The notes under the pieces are model-generated. The model made no database searches. It saw only the letters and a program-made list of their open reading frames with translations, and was not told where the DNA came from. 56,943 bases of DNA from positions 72,076 to 129,018 of the forward strand of contig JAENVS010000017.1 in assembly GCA_016650445.1 (NCBI GenBank). The letters run 5' to 3'. A program made the translations under genes and the position numbers. Below are positions 32,385-41,529 of the stretch, piece by piece. Positions within the stretch are counted from its first letter, which is position 1, and each line of letters starts with the position of its first letter. Source of the DNA: Frankiaceae bacterium (lineage in GTDB: Bacteria; Actinomycetota; Actinomycetes; Mycobacteriales; SCTD01).

Positions 32385-32633
32385 GTGACGCAGCTGAGGT
32401 ACTTCGCCGCCGCCAAGCAGGCCGCCGGGGTCGGCGCGGAGGAGGTTGTCGCCGGCACGCTCGCCGAGGCCCTGGACGCCGCGCGCGCCGCGCACAGCGA
32501 GCGCTTCGCCACCGTGCTCGGGCGGTGCAGCTTCGTCGTCGACGGCGACCCGGTCGGTGGCCGGGATCACACGCTGCTCGCGCTGCTCCCCGACTCCGTC
32601 GTCGACGTGCTGCCGCCCTTCGCCGGCGGGTGA
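32385..32633 (+). CDS. MoaD/ThiS-family sulfur carrier protein (82 aa)
   Basis: The GTG at 32385 follows GTGAGGA. The protein has the beta-grasp pattern [20 protein letters not shown] and ends in PPFAGG, the Gly-Gly tail that is adenylated and thiocarboxylated in molybdopterin synthesis. This carrier is found next to glnR in other actinobacteria (from memory). No partner MoaE or MoeB is present here. Confidence 0.88.
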   Translation: MTQLRYFAAAKQAAGVGAEEVVAGTLAEALDAARAAHSERFATVLGRCSFVVDGDPVGGRDHTLLALLPDSVVDVLPPFAGG

Positions 32634-32683
32634 CTTCGGTCAAACGGCTCAACAAGTACGCCGAACATCCCGACAACCACCAC

Positions 32684-33433
32684 ATGCGCCGTGTCCTCGC
32701 CGTCCTTGCCACCCTCGGTCTGTTCGCCGGCCTGCTCTCGATGACCGCGGCACCCGCCGAGGCCGCCCGGACCGTGAGCGGCACGATCTACGGCTCCGAC
32801 GGTCGCGCGGTAGACGTCTTCCTCGGCTTCGACCTCAAGGACTCCCAGGGACGCACGATCGACAAGAACGGCTGTCTCGCCACGAGGTGCGGCCTGCACG
32901 GCTACGGCATCACGCTGCGCCTCAACGGCGACGTCCCGGCCACCGGCGCCGCTGACCGCACCGGCCACGCCGTCACCTGGTCGATCACGGTGCCCTCAGC
33001 CACGGCGCGGATGTTCATCGAGGCGTACCCGTTCTCGTCCGGCACCTACGGCAAGACCGACGAGAGTCGCTACGGCCACAGCTACCGCCGCAACATCCCG
33101 ATCCCCTACCCGGCCCGCATCAACGTGCGGCTTCCGCTGATCTGCTCGCAGGGCGGTACGACGGGAGCGATCAGCGGGCGGGCGACGGTCGGAGGCGCCG
33201 CGGCCACGCTCAAGCGCGTCGCCACCTGGTCGTTGGGGGCCGACAACAACGGCCCGACCCCGATCCTCGGCTGGAACATCGGCACCTCGAGCAGCGGCAA
33301 GTTCCTGCTCCCGAACCTGCCGGCCGGCCAGAAGTACCAGGTGCTCGCGACCGCCCCGAACGGCGCCGTCAAGCGCTACTACAACGTGCAAGTGAACAGC
33401 TGCCGGACCACGACGCTGAACGTCGCCTTCTGA
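32684..33433 (+). CDS. secreted protein with Ig-like/carboxypeptidase-regulatory-like repeats (249 aa)
   Basis: The signal peptide [20 protein letters not shown] ends near AEA-ART. Two beta-rich units follow, each of the type GxIxG with K-F-x-L-P-x-L ([20 protein letters not shown] and [11 protein letters not shown] ... [17 protein letters not shown]), as in carboxypeptidase-regulatory-like domains. Cysteines in [10 protein letters not shown] and at LICSQ and NSCRT suggest disulfides. The role is unknown. Confidence 0.75.
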   Translation: MRRVLAVLATLGLFAGLLSMTAAPAEAARTVSGTIYGSDGRAVDVFLGFDLKDSQGRTIDKNGCLATRCGLHGYGITLRLNGDVPATGAADRTGHAVTWSITVPSATARMFIEAYPFSSGTYGKTDESRYGHSYRRNIPIPYPARINVRLPLICSQGGTTGAISGRATVGGAAATLKRVATWSLGADNNGPTPILGWNIGTSSSGKFLLPNLPAGQKYQVLATAPNGAVKRYYNVQVNSCRTTTLNVAF

Positions 33434-33453
33434 CCCCTCGGCCCTGACCCTGG

Positions 33454-33459
33454 CACAAT
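33454..33459 (+). promoter_or_regulatory. -10 hexamer of the 33467 operon
   Basis: CACAAT ends 7 nt before the GTG at 33467, implying a leaderless mRNA. Confidence 0.4.
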
Positions 33460-33466
33460 CCGGGCG

Positions 33467-34312
33467 GTGACCATCACGGAGGCGTCGTCGGCAGCCCGGG
33501 CCCTGCAGCCCGCTCCCCGCCCCAACGTCCTGCTCATCGGGCTGGGCGGAGGCGTGATCTGCGGCGGCCTGGCCGCGCTCGCGGCGGTGAGCAGCGAAGC
33601 CCTCGCCGCCGGTGTCTTCGTCGTACAGCTGATCTTGGTCCTGGCCTTCCTCGCGCTCGTCGACGCCCCCGGCAGCGGCGGCGGCTTCGTGGTCGCTGCG
33701 GGCGCGGCCGCCGTCGCCGACGCCGTCGTCCTGACCTCGAACGGCCGGGTCTCCGGGCTCGCCGGCGTCATCGCGGTCGCCCTGAGCGTCGGGCTGCTGC
33801 ACCAGCTCCTGCGCCGGGGCCGCACCCGGGTGACCGAGTCGCTCGCCGACACGCTCGTCGCCGTCGTACTCGCCGTGTCCGCCGCATCCCTCATCGCCCT
33901 GCGCATGGCCGGCGGCGGCCGTGATGCCGTGGTTGTCTGCCTCGCCGCCGGCGCGGGCGCCCTGCTGGCCGGACGTCTCGGCGACCAGATCCTGCCGCGA
34001 CCGGCCCTCGCCGTCGGTGCCAACCGAGGCTGGCCAGGGCTGGTGTTCGCGCTCGGGGTCGGCTCGATGGCGGCCGTGGCGGCTGCCGGGGACACCGGGC
34101 CGGTCGCCGGCACCCGCGGGGCGCTGCTCGGGCTGGCGATCGCCGCCACCGTCTCGGCCGGCGACCTCGCGGTCGACCTCGGCGCCGCGGAGCTCACCGC
34201 CGGCCGGCGCGATGCCCGTCGGGTCTCCGCGCTGATGCCCGCGGGTCTCGTCCTGCCGTTCGCTGCGCTCGCGCCGGTGGCCTATGTCGCCGGCCGGCTC
34301 GTCCTCGCGTGA
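33467..34312 (+). CDS. integral membrane protein of unknown function (281 aa)
   Basis: About eight hydrophobic segments; the second half (LFALGVGSMAAVAAAGDTG, SAGDLAVDLGAAELTAGRRD, ALMPAGLVLPFAALAPVAYV) loosely resembles the organisation of CDP-diglyceride synthases, but no signature could be confirmed. It overlaps the LmeA-like gene by 4 nt, so the two probably work together at the envelope. Confidence 0.7.
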   Translation: MTITEASSAARALQPAPRPNVLLIGLGGGVICGGLAALAAVSSEALAAGVFVVQLILVLAFLALVDAPGSGGGFVVAAGAAAVADAVVLTSNGRVSGLAGVIAVALSVGLLHQLLRRGRTRVTESLADTLVAVVLAVSAASLIALRMAGGGRDAVVVCLAAGAGALLAGRLGDQILPRPALAVGANRGWPGLVFALGVGSMAAVAAAGDTGPVAGTRGALLGLAIAATVSAGDLAVDLGAAELTAGRRDARRVSALMPAGLVLPFAALAPVAYVAGRLVLA

Positions 34313-35010
34313 ACCGGTTGCTCGTCTCGCTGCTCATCACCTTCGGGCTCGTGGTCGCGGCCGACCGCGTCTCCCTGGCGCTCACGGAGCGGGCCGTCGC
34401 GACGCAGCTGGAGCTGAGCGGGTCGCTGTCGACCCGGCCGGACGTGTCGATCCGGGGCCTGCCGTTCCTGACGCAGGCGATCGCGGGCGAGTACGGCGAT
34501 GTCGAGCTGTCGGCGTCGCAGGTGACGGCCGGCGGGGCCAGGCTCTCGCAGCTCGAGGTCTCGCTACGAGGTGTGCATGTCCCGCTCGGCGACGCGCTGT
34601 CGGGGGCGGTCGACGCCGTGCCGGTCGACCGGCTGCGGGCGACCGTCGTCATGTCGTACGCCGACATCACCAGGCAGCTGCGGGACCGGCGGCTGACGGT
34701 CTCCCCCGCCGGCGATCAGCTGCGGGTGACGGGATCGGTGCAGGTGCTCGGCCGGACGATCGCCGCCTCGGCCGTCTCGACGGTGGCGCTGAAGGGGTCG
34801 TCGGTGGTGGTCACCGCGAAGCGCTTCGAGGTGGGCAACGGAATGGCCAGCCGCGCGGTCACCGCAGCGCTGGCCGGCCGCTTCGACTTCGTGATCCGCC
34901 TGGGGACGCTGCCCTACGGCCTGAAGCTGACAGGTCTCGACGTACAGCCACGGGGCGTCGTCGCCACCGCCGCCGCCACCGACGTCACCCTCCGCCGCCA
35001 CGCCGCCTGA
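34309..35010 (+). CDS. LmeA-family (DUF2993) phospholipid-binding protein
   Basis: An N-terminal membrane anchor (MNRLLVSLLITFGLVVAADR) is followed by the DUF2993 pattern: VSIRGLPFLTQAIAGEYGDV, LRGVHVPLG, VVMSYADITRQLRDRRLTVS and GLDVQPRGVVATA. Mycobacterial LmeA binds phosphoinositides and is needed for lipomannan elongation; the role here is inferred from family. Length 233 aa is normal. Confidence 0.87.
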   Translation: MNRLLVSLLITFGLVVAADRVSLALTERAVATQLELSGSLSTRPDVSIRGLPFLTQAIAGEYGDVELSASQVTAGGARLSQLEVSLRGVHVPLGDALSGAVDAVPVDRLRATVVMSYADITRQLRDRRLTVSPAGDQLRVTGSVQVLGRTIAASAVSTVALKGSSVVVTAKRFEVGNGMASRAVTAALAGRFDFVIRLGTLPYGLKLTGLDVQPRGVVATAAATDVTLRRHAA

Positions 35011-35052
35011 CCTTCGCCGCACCGCCGTCGTACCGCCTGATCTCCCCACCAC

Positions 35053-35102
35053 ACGGCTCAAATCGGTGGCCTCTGAGCATGGTGGTCTCCGATTTGATCC
35101 GT
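35053..35102. repeat. 50-bp palindromic element, family 2, left copy
   Basis: ACGG-CT-CAAATCGG (35053-35066) pairs with CCGATTTG-AT-CCGT (35089-35102). The same core with the same length lies at 36270-36319, on the other side of the AbiEi-like gene. Confidence 0.7.
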
Positions 35103-35160
35103 ACGGCGGGCTGTGGATAGCGCTCCGCACCATCGCCACGGCGTGGTCAGACTCCGGCCC

Positions 35161-36213
35161 GTGAAACCCGAGCTGGAACTTCTCGCGCACAGGCAGGGGC
35201 GCGTGTTCCGTCGCTGCCAGGCGATCGCAGCGGGCTACACCGAGGCCGAGATCGATCGGCTGCTGCGCAAAGGCACGTGGCACAAGGTGCGGCACGGGAT
35301 CTACACGGCGTGGCCGTTCGACAACAAGCAGGTCACGTCTGATCGCTACATGCATGTGTTGGCGTCGGCAGCGCGCGTGCTGGCGATCGGCGGCGACACC
35401 TTGACCAGTCACGACTCCGCCGCTGTCTGGCATGAGATCGAGCTGATGGGCGCCTGGCCGGCCGAGCCGACGCTCACGCTCGCCCGAGGGGATCGCGCCG
35501 TGACGTCGCGCGGCTATCTCGTCGCGCCTGTCCCGCAGGCACATCGGGTCGCGGGAGAGAGCGTCACGTCGGCAGCCCGAACGGTCGTCGACTGCTGTCG
35601 CTCCCGCAGCTTTGCGGCGGGGCTCGTCACGGCCGAGTCGGCCCTGCGGGCCGGTTTGGATCCGGCCGCGATCGCTGCCGTGCTCGACGTGTGCAAGCGG
35701 TGGCCCGGGATGGCCACGGCGCGCGAGGTCATCGCGTTCGCGGACAAGTGGTCGGAGACGGCGCTCGAGTCGCTCGCTCGGATCTGGTGCCGAGACAACG
35801 GCCTCCCGGCTCCGCAGCAGCAGCGGTCGGTGCGGACGCTTGGCGGCGTCTTCGTCGCGGAGGTGGATTTCGTCTGGGACGAGTTCCGGACGGTGCTGGA
35901 GACCGACGGCCGCAAGAAGTACGCGGGCGAGACCGCCATCAAGAAGGGCGGCGTCGGGTGGAAGGAGAAGCTTCGCGAGGACACGGTGCGGGACACGGGA
36001 TTGCAGGTCGTGCGCGGGTACTGGAGCGACGGCGACGACGGGGGTGCCGATCTCGCCGCGCGGCTGAGGAGGGCGTTCGAGCGGGGGCTGCGGGAGACAG
36101 GTGAGCGCGAGTACGTCCTCGGGCCGCCCGTGCGCGTCCACCCCCGCCCGCTGGCGCCCCGCGTGGCTCGGCCCGCTCGGTCGGCTCGGTCCCAGAGCTC
36201 AAGGGCGCAGTGA
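35161..36213 (+). CDS. AbiEi-like N-terminal domain fused to a DUF559/VSR-type nuclease fold
   Basis: The N-terminus RQGRVFRRCQAIAAGYTEAE and LLRKGTWHKVRHGIYTAWPF is the winged-helix type seen in type IV antitoxin AbiEi-like proteins. The C-terminus has FVAEVDFVWDEFRTVLETDG with later WKEKLREDTVRDTGLQVVRG, a PD-(D/E)xK-like arrangement as in DUF559/VSR. These two-part proteins are common in actinobacteria; a defence or toxin role is suspected but unproven. The GTG at 35161 follows a CAGACT -10 by 6 nt. Palindromes flank it on both sides. Confidence 0.75.
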   Translation: MKPELELLAHRQGRVFRRCQAIAAGYTEAEIDRLLRKGTWHKVRHGIYTAWPFDNKQVTSDRYMHVLASAARVLAIGGDTLTSHDSAAVWHEIELMGAWPAEPTLTLARGDRAVTSRGYLVAPVPQAHRVAGESVTSAARTVVDCCRSRSFAAGLVTAESALRAGLDPAAIAAVLDVCKRWPGMATAREVIAFADKWSETALESLARIWCRDNGLPAPQQQRSVRTLGGVFVAEVDFVWDEFRTVLETDGRKKYAGETAIKKGGVGWKEKLREDTVRDTGLQVVRGYWSDGDDGGADLAARLRRAFERGLRETGEREYVLGPPVRVHPRPLAPRVARPARSARSQSSRAQ

Positions 36214-36263
36214 CGCGCAGCTTGGTGGCACACGAGTTGCGTAGGCGCGTGGGCTTCCGCTCC

Positions 36264-36325
36264 CACGACACGGCTGAAATCGGAGGGGTCCACGCGTAAG
36301 GGGCTCCGATTTGCGCCGTGTCGTG
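36264..36325. repeat. palindromic element, family 2, right copy
   Basis: CACGACACGGC (36264-36274) pairs perfectly with 36315-36325, and AAATCGGAG (36277-36285) with 36304-36312; only one 2-nt mismatch separates the two stems. The 50-bp core (36270-36319) matches the copy at 35053-35102. It could also act as a terminator for the AbiEi-like gene. Confidence 0.75.
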
Positions 36326-36371
36326 CCAGGAGGGCTGGAAGGGCTGGGCGGTGGCGAGTGTTCAAGGCGGC

Positions 36372-36779
36372 ATGTGGGTGCTCCTGGGCGTGCTGACGGT
36401 GACCGCCGTTGCGGGCGTCGTCTGGCGCACTCGCCAGGGCCGCATGCGCCTGGTGGAGCTCGGTGAAACGCTCATCCCGACGCTGACCGAGCTCGGTGAG
36501 GCCCCTGGCGAGCGCGCAACGCTGCTGCAGTTCTCCAGCGCGTTCTGCGCCCCCTGCCGGGCGACCCGGCGCATCCTGGCCGAGGTCGCGGCGGCCGTTC
36601 CCGGGGTACGCCATGTCGAGCTGGACGCCGAGAGCAACCTCGATGTCGTACGCCGGCTCAACATCCTCAAGACGCCCACGACCCTCGTCCTGGACGCCCA
36701 GGGGCGGGTCACCCAGCGGGCCGCCGGGCAGCCCCGCAAAGAGCACATCCTCGCCGCGCTGGCGAAAGCCGTAGGATGA
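36372..36779 (+). CDS. membrane-anchored thioredoxin-like protein
   Basis: A short membrane helix (MWVLLGVLTVTAVAGVVW) precedes a thioredoxin fold with active site FCAPCRATRRILAEV (C-A-P-C) and the cis-Pro segment LKTPTTLVLDAQGRV. It probably reduces or oxidises thiols at the membrane and sits right before the sulfur operon, whose leader peptide starts 6 nt after its stop. The start could be ATG 36372 or GTG 36351; the ATG places the helix at the N-terminus. Confidence 0.85.
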   Translation: MWVLLGVLTVTAVAGVVWRTRQGRMRLVELGETLIPTLTELGEAPGERATLLQFSSAFCAPCRATRRILAEVAAAVPGVRHVELDAESNLDVVRRLNILKTPTTLVLDAQGRVTQRAAGQPRKEHILAALAKAVG

Positions 36780-36784
36780 CCCGC

Positions 36785-36856
36785 ATGTCGGTCCTGGTGA
36801 AGAGGCGTGCGGTGGACTTCTGCCGCATCGCCGGCTGCCTGTGTCCGTCCTTCTGA
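36785..36856 (+). CDS. Cys-rich leader peptide (Ms5788A-like attenuator ORF, 23 aa)
   Basis: The peptide is MSVLVKRRAVDFCRIAGCLC followed by PSF and TGA. The KRRAVDxCR pattern and three Cys codons near the end match the cysteine-responsive leader ORFs described in mycobacteria upstream of the same sulfurtransferase operon. Stalling at Cys codons 13, 18 and 20 would sense Cys-tRNA supply. It is followed by an SD-sequestering helix. The peptide itself is regulatory rather than functional. Confidence 0.88.
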   Translation: MSVLVKRRAVDFCRIAGCLCPSF

Positions 36857-36892
36857 CCTGACCCCAGCCCCACAGCCGTCCGTCAGAAGGAC
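36847..36892 (+). promoter_or_regulatory. SD-sequestering helix of the cysteine attenuator
   Basis: GTCCTTCTGAC (36847-36857), the last codons and stop of the leader ORF, is perfectly complementary to GTCAGAAGGAC (36882-36892), which contains the AGAAGGA ribosome site of the DUF4395 gene. A ribosome stalled at the Cys codons (ending at 36844) or terminating at the stop would compete differently with this 11-bp helix. Confidence 0.75.
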
Positions 36893-36899
36893 ATTCCTC

Positions 36900-37312
36900 A
36901 TGATCGACCGTTCTTACATCGACCCTCGTGGCCAGCGGTTCGCCGCCTGGATCACCTCCGCCGTACTCGCCGGTGTGCTCCTCACCCATAGCGCCACGCT
37001 GCTCGCGGTCCAGGCCGTCGTGTTCGCGCTCGGCGCGACGGGCCGCAGTCCGTACGCCGCGCTCTGGAAGCGCATTCCCAAGAGCCCGCCGAGCGAGCTC
37101 GAGGACAAGCGTCCCCCGCAGTTCGCCCAGGGAGTCGGCCTCGCCTTCGCGGTGGTCGGCACGATCGGTTACGCCACGAGCGTGACCACCCTCGGCACCG
37201 TCGCCACCGCCGCCGCACTCGCGGCGGCGTTCCTCAACGCCGCGTTCGGCTTCTGCCTCGGCTGCGAGATCTACCTGCTTGCCAAGCGCACGACCAACAA
37301 AGGAGTAACAGC

Positions 37313-37316
<4 letters not shown>
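36900..37316 (+). CDS. DUF4395 membrane protein
   Basis: The 138-aa protein has about four hydrophobic segments and the family features MIDRSYIDPRGQRFAAWITS, DKRPPQFAQGVGLAFAV and FCLGCEIYL, whose CxxC-like cysteine pair may relate to sulfur chemistry. It is the first gene of the sulfur operon, with a strong AGAAGGA site that is sequestered by the leader. It overlaps the sulfurtransferase start (ATGA). Confidence 0.88.
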
Positions 37317-38148
<832 letters not shown>

Positions 38149-38149
<1 letters not shown>

Positions 38150-38451
38150 TGTGCGGAGCCCCCGCGCAGACGCTTGATCTGGAAGGGATCGACGTGGCCA
38201 AGGAATCCATCGTGCAAGGCACGGTGTCGCAGGGCGGTACGCCGCTCGGTGGCGCCTACGTGCGACTGCTCGACAGCACCGGTGAGTTCACCGCCGAGGT
38301 CGTGACGTCGGCGACCGGAGCCTTCCGGTTCTTCGCCGCACCCGGCGACTGGACCCTGCGCACGCTCGCACCGAAGGCCGCGCCGCACGACACCACAGTG
38401 ACGGCAGTGCTCGGCGACGTGGTGGAGACCGAGGTCGAGGTCCCCGCCTAA
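38149..38451 (+). CDS. sseC: DUF1416 (SseC-like) sulfur-operon protein
   Basis: The 100-aa protein begins MCGAPAQTLDLEGIDVAKES, including the conserved N-terminal Met-Cys-Gly, then a beta-rich domain (QGTVSQGGTPLGGAYVRLLD, GAFRFFAAPGDWTLRTLAPK). DUF1416 always follows the sulfurtransferase in actinobacteria (from memory). Function unknown. The ATG overlaps the previous TGA by 1 nt, and a strong terminator ends the operon. Confidence 0.9.
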
Positions 38452-38465
38452 CTCTCCCCCGTACG

Positions 38466-38499
38466 ACGGCCCGGCTCCCCGAAAAGGGGGCCGGGCCGT
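38466..38499 (+). terminator. intrinsic terminator of the sulfur operon
   Basis: ACGGCCCGG (38466-38474) pairs with CCGGGCCGT (38491-38499), extended inside by CCCC/GGGG around a GAAA-type loop, followed by TTGTCGTTT. Confidence 0.85.
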
Positions 38500-38560
38500 T
38501 GTCGTTTGCCCCTCATGACGCATGCCATGGCTGACGATGTACGACGTGAGGAGGCATGCC

Positions 38561-39094
38561 GTGATTCTGCGCGCTCGCGTTTGTGTCGTCGGCATCACCG
38601 CAGCCACCTTTTGCGCCGCCCTCCTCGTCCCGGCCACGCCCGCCTACGCCTCAGCGCCCGGACTCGCGATCTCGGTCCCGTCCTCGGTGTCGTTCGGGTC
38701 GTTCTCCGCGGGCGCCCGCACGATCACGGCCAACCTAGGAACGGTGACGGTCGAAACCTCCTCCGCGCTGGCTCATGACGCGACCTGGACGGCCACCGTC
38801 TCCACGACCGCCTTTACGACCGGCGGCGGCTCGGCCGCCGAGCGGGTAGCGGCGGGTTCCGTCACCTACCTCGCCGGGACCGCGACCGCCTCGAGCGGCT
38901 TCGGTGTCAACGCCTGCGCGCCTGGCCAGGTCACGGCTGCATCCCTGTCGGTGTCGCGGACGGCCTTCAGCTGCACGGGCGTGTCCCTGTCACCGTCGAC
39001 GTCGCTTTCGTGGAACCCGCAGATCACCATCGCCGTCGCCGACAGCAACGTCGTGGGCACCTACACCGGCACCATCACGCACAGCGTCGTGTAG
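38561..39094 (+). CDS. WxL-like domain secreted protein 1 (177 aa)
   Basis: The GTG at 38561 lies 6 nt after GAGGAGG. A signal peptide ends near AYA-SAP. The mature domain has ATWTATVSTTAFTTGGG, a YLAGTATASSG segment with a disulfide-type pair (NACAPG, FSCTG), and the C-terminal LSWNPQITIAVADSNVVGTY and TGTITHSVV, the pattern of WxL cell-wall-binding domains. Its partner type, DUF916, is encoded next door on the other strand with zero spacing between stops. Confidence 0.75.
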   Translation: MILRARVCVVGITAATFCAALLVPATPAYASAPGLAISVPSSVSFGSFSAGARTITANLGTVTVETSSALAHDATWTATVSTTAFTTGGGSAAERVAAGSVTYLAGTATASSGFGVNACAPGQVTAASLSVSRTAFSCTGVSLSPSTSLSWNPQITIAVADSNVVGTYTGTITHSVV

Positions 39095-40114
39095 TCAGTG
39101 GCCGTGCTTCGCGTGGCTCCCGCCGCGCCGGCGTGGCCGCTTGAAAACGACGAGGGCCAGCAGACCGACGAGTCCGATCCCTCCTGCCGTCCCGAGGATC
39201 GGCAGGAGGGGAAGCCCGTTCTTGCTGGCGCTCTGCGTCAGGGTGACGGGTGCGGCCGTGACCGCAGGCGCCGCGCCCGCGTCCGGGAAGGTGAGCGTCG
39301 CCGTCGCGGCTCGCTTGGTGAGGCCGCTCTGCAGGTCGATGCGGGCGAGCCAGGGGCCGGCCGGCAGCGCCTTGTCGAGCAGGACCGTCACGGGCTCGGT
39401 GTCCTTGATGCCGAGCGTCGTGCCCAGCTTGGCCGTGAACGGCCCGGCACTGAGACCGCCCGGCCCGTTGGTCAGCCGCATCGAGCCGCTCATGTCCAGA
39501 GCGCGCCCACCAGTGTTGTGGACCAGCGCGTAGACGACCGGGGTCCCATCGGGCAGCCGGTTGGCTTGCAGGGTGTCGACGGTGAAGTCGCTGGGGGGCT
39601 CGCCGCCGGGTCCGACCGAGAGGTAGATCCGGATCCCGACGCGGTTGACCTGCTTGACGCCGGTCGTCGCCGACGAGGCGATCTCAGCCCAGACCACGCC
39701 GTACCGCTCGCCGGCTGAGGCTTTGGCCGGCACGGCGATGGTCGTTGTGATCGGCTGGCTGGCGCCCGCTTGCAGCGAGATGGTCGGCGTGGACACCGTC
39801 GTCCACGTGGACAGCTCGTTCGGCTCGTGTCCCGCGGCGGGGAAGAACTCACCGTCCCGGATGCTCGCCGCGGACGAGTACAGCGCCACGTTGAGCGGGC
39901 CGGTGGACTTGTCCGTCACCAGGAGCTTGCGGGTGATCGTCGTACCGGGCTTCACGTGATCGATGATGTAGATGCTGGCCCGGGGGTCGGCGCGCCTGGA
40001 CGTGGGCGCCTCAGCCAGGCTGATGCTGACGCCACCGGGACCATCTGCCGCAAACGCCACGGTGGCCGGGGCGAGTGCCCCGGCCACCAGCAGCAGTGCA
40101 AGTGCCTTGTGCAT
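39095..40114 (-). CDS. WxL-interacting (DUF916-like) membrane-anchored surface protein 1 (339 aa)
   Basis: The ATG at 40114 begins a signal peptide (MHKALALLLVAGALAPATVA). The first beta-domain has ASIYIIDHVKPGTTITRKLL and GERYGVVWAEIASS, the second SDFTVDTLQANRLPDGTPVV and GGRALDMSGSMRLT, as in WxL-interacting proteins (peptidoglycan-binding plus host-binding domains). A C-terminal helix (LLPILGTAGGIGLVGLLALV) and RRRGGSHAKHGH anchor it to the membrane. The second set (42101) has the same layout. Confidence 0.8.
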   Translation of the reverse strand: MHKALALLLVAGALAPATVAFAADGPGGVSISLAEAPTSRRADPRASIYIIDHVKPGTTITRKLLVTDKSTGPLNVALYSSAASIRDGEFFPAAGHEPNELSTWTTVSTPTISLQAGASQPITTTIAVPAKASAGERYGVVWAEIASSATTGVKQVNRVGIRIYLSVGPGGEPPSDFTVDTLQANRLPDGTPVVYALVHNTGGRALDMSGSMRLTNGPGGLSAGPFTAKLGTTLGIKDTEPVTVLLDKALPAGPWLARIDLQSGLTKRAATATLTFPDAGAAPAVTAAPVTLTQSASKNGLPLLPILGTAGGIGLVGLLALVVFKRPRRRGGSHAKHGH

Positions 40115-40133
40115 GCAGTAGTTGTACCCGCCG

Positions 40134-40694
40134 TCAGACCGCGGAGTGCGTGACCGTGCCGGTGTAGGTGCCGGCAACCTGGTCGGTGGCCAGCGTGAAG
40201 GCCAGCGTCGGGTTCCACTGCGCGGTGTTGACACCGGTCGCGAGGGTCATCGAGCCGGCGATCCGGCCGGCGCCGATCGCACCGGCTGTGCCGGGCACGA
40301 ACGTGCCGTTGCCCGTCACCGTGGCGGCCCCCACCAGGCCGGGGTTGTAGGTGATGTTGGCGGGCGTCACCTTCGTGTTGGCCGTTGCGCCGGCGCCGGT
40401 GACGAAGTCCGTGGACGTCACGGTCGTGACCCAGGTCGCGAGCAGGGCGCCGCGGCCGTCCGTGACCTGGACGTCGCCGAGCGAGCCGGCCGACGTGGCG
40501 ACGCCACCGGCGGCAGCGGTGCTGGTCAGGGCCACCGTGCTGGCGGGGACCGTGATGGCCAGGCCGGCGGAGCCCGTCACGGTGAACGTCGCGATCGTGT
40601 CACCAGATACCGCGTTCGCGGCGGTGGCACCGAAGCCCACCATGGCAACGGTCGCTGCGGTGACGAGGGAGGCGAGGGTCTTGGTACGACGCAT
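40134..40694 (-). CDS. WxL-like domain secreted protein 2 (186 aa)
   Basis: A signal peptide (MRRTKTLASLVTAATVAMVG) is cleaved near ANA-VSG. Shared with WxL-like protein 1: LLATWVTTVTSTDFVTG, ANITYNPG and the end QWNPTLAFTLATDQVAGTYT followed by GTVTHSAV. It lacks the cysteine pair. Co-directional with and 20 nt upstream of the DUF916-like gene, so the two are an operon. Confidence 0.78.
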   Translation of the reverse strand: MRRTKTLASLVTAATVAMVGFGATAANAVSGDTIATFTVTGSAGLAITVPASTVALTSTAAAGGVATSAGSLGDVQVTDGRGALLATWVTTVTSTDFVTGAGATANTKVTPANITYNPGLVGAATVTGNGTFVPGTAGAIGAGRIAGSMTLATGVNTAQWNPTLAFTLATDQVAGTYTGTVTHSAV

Positions 40695-40910
40695 GGTGGG
40701 TGTCCTTCTGGGTTAGTCGGAGTGTGGTTTCCGATCGCCCTATAGACATCGGGCCGCCGACCCCCCCTTCCGCATGGTCTCTTGTAGTCATCTCGGAAAG
40801 GAGCCGCTCGGTCGAGTGCACTACTCCGATTGCTCGTGATCTTGAGGGGTCTTGACCGCGCAACGCCCGACTTGTCCTTGCCGCACAAGGCTTTCCGGGC
40901 CAGCCGAGGG

Positions 40911-41273
40911 TCAGTAGACGAGGGCCTGAACACCCTCGCCGAGGACCTCGTCGACGAAGGCGGCGGCACCGGCGAGACGCACCCCGGGAAGCAGATCTGC
41001 CTCCTCGATGCCGCGCCGCGCCGCGCACTGCGTGCAGAGAGAGAGGTGTCCGCCGGCCAGGATCGCGTCGCGCAGTTCGTATAGCGGCCCGCTGTGCGCC
41101 AGCTCGAACGCCTCCGCCTTGCCGGGCACCGCGAACCAGCTCGCCTCACCGGTCAGCCACATCGACACCTCTGCTCCGGCCGCGAGGGCGACCGCCGCGA
41201 CGGTGAACGCCTGCGCGCATCGCTCCGGCGCGTCCGCGCCGGCCGTCACCTTGACCACCAGTCTTTGCGTCAT
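40911..41273 (-). CDS. DsrE-family protein (predicted sulfur-transfer or peroxiredoxin-like, 120 aa)
   Basis: DsrE/F pattern: VVKVTAGADAPERCAQAFTV, AGAEVSMWLTGEASWFA and a conserved cysteine pair in LSLCTQCAARRGI near the end. Such small proteins relay sulfur or act in thiol chemistry. The flanking 216 and 256 bp (40695-40910, 41274-41529) show no gene; only the start regions of neighbouring operons. Confidence 0.82.
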   Translation of the reverse strand: MTQRLVVKVTAGADAPERCAQAFTVAAVALAAGAEVSMWLTGEASWFAVPGKAEAFELAHSGPLYELRDAILAGGHLSLCTQCAARRGIEEADLLPGVRLAGAAAFVDEVLGEGVQALVY

Positions 41274-41529
41274 GACGCGACCGTACGGGTCTCAGTTCTC
41301 TCGCTGGTCCTTCTGAGGTTGGTCTCAATGGCCGGTTTGGCCGCCGCACGTCGCCGGCGAGGGCGTCGGTCGGCGCACGAATCGGGCGCACCGTGACAAG
41401 AGCTCCGGAAGCGTTACGCCGGTTGGCTTAGTCAAGATGGCTACTACTCGTCATACTCCTGACCCAGAGTCACGACGATGCATGGGAAGTCACACAACGT
41501 GACAGACGCGATCTGCTTCAGGAGCCCCC

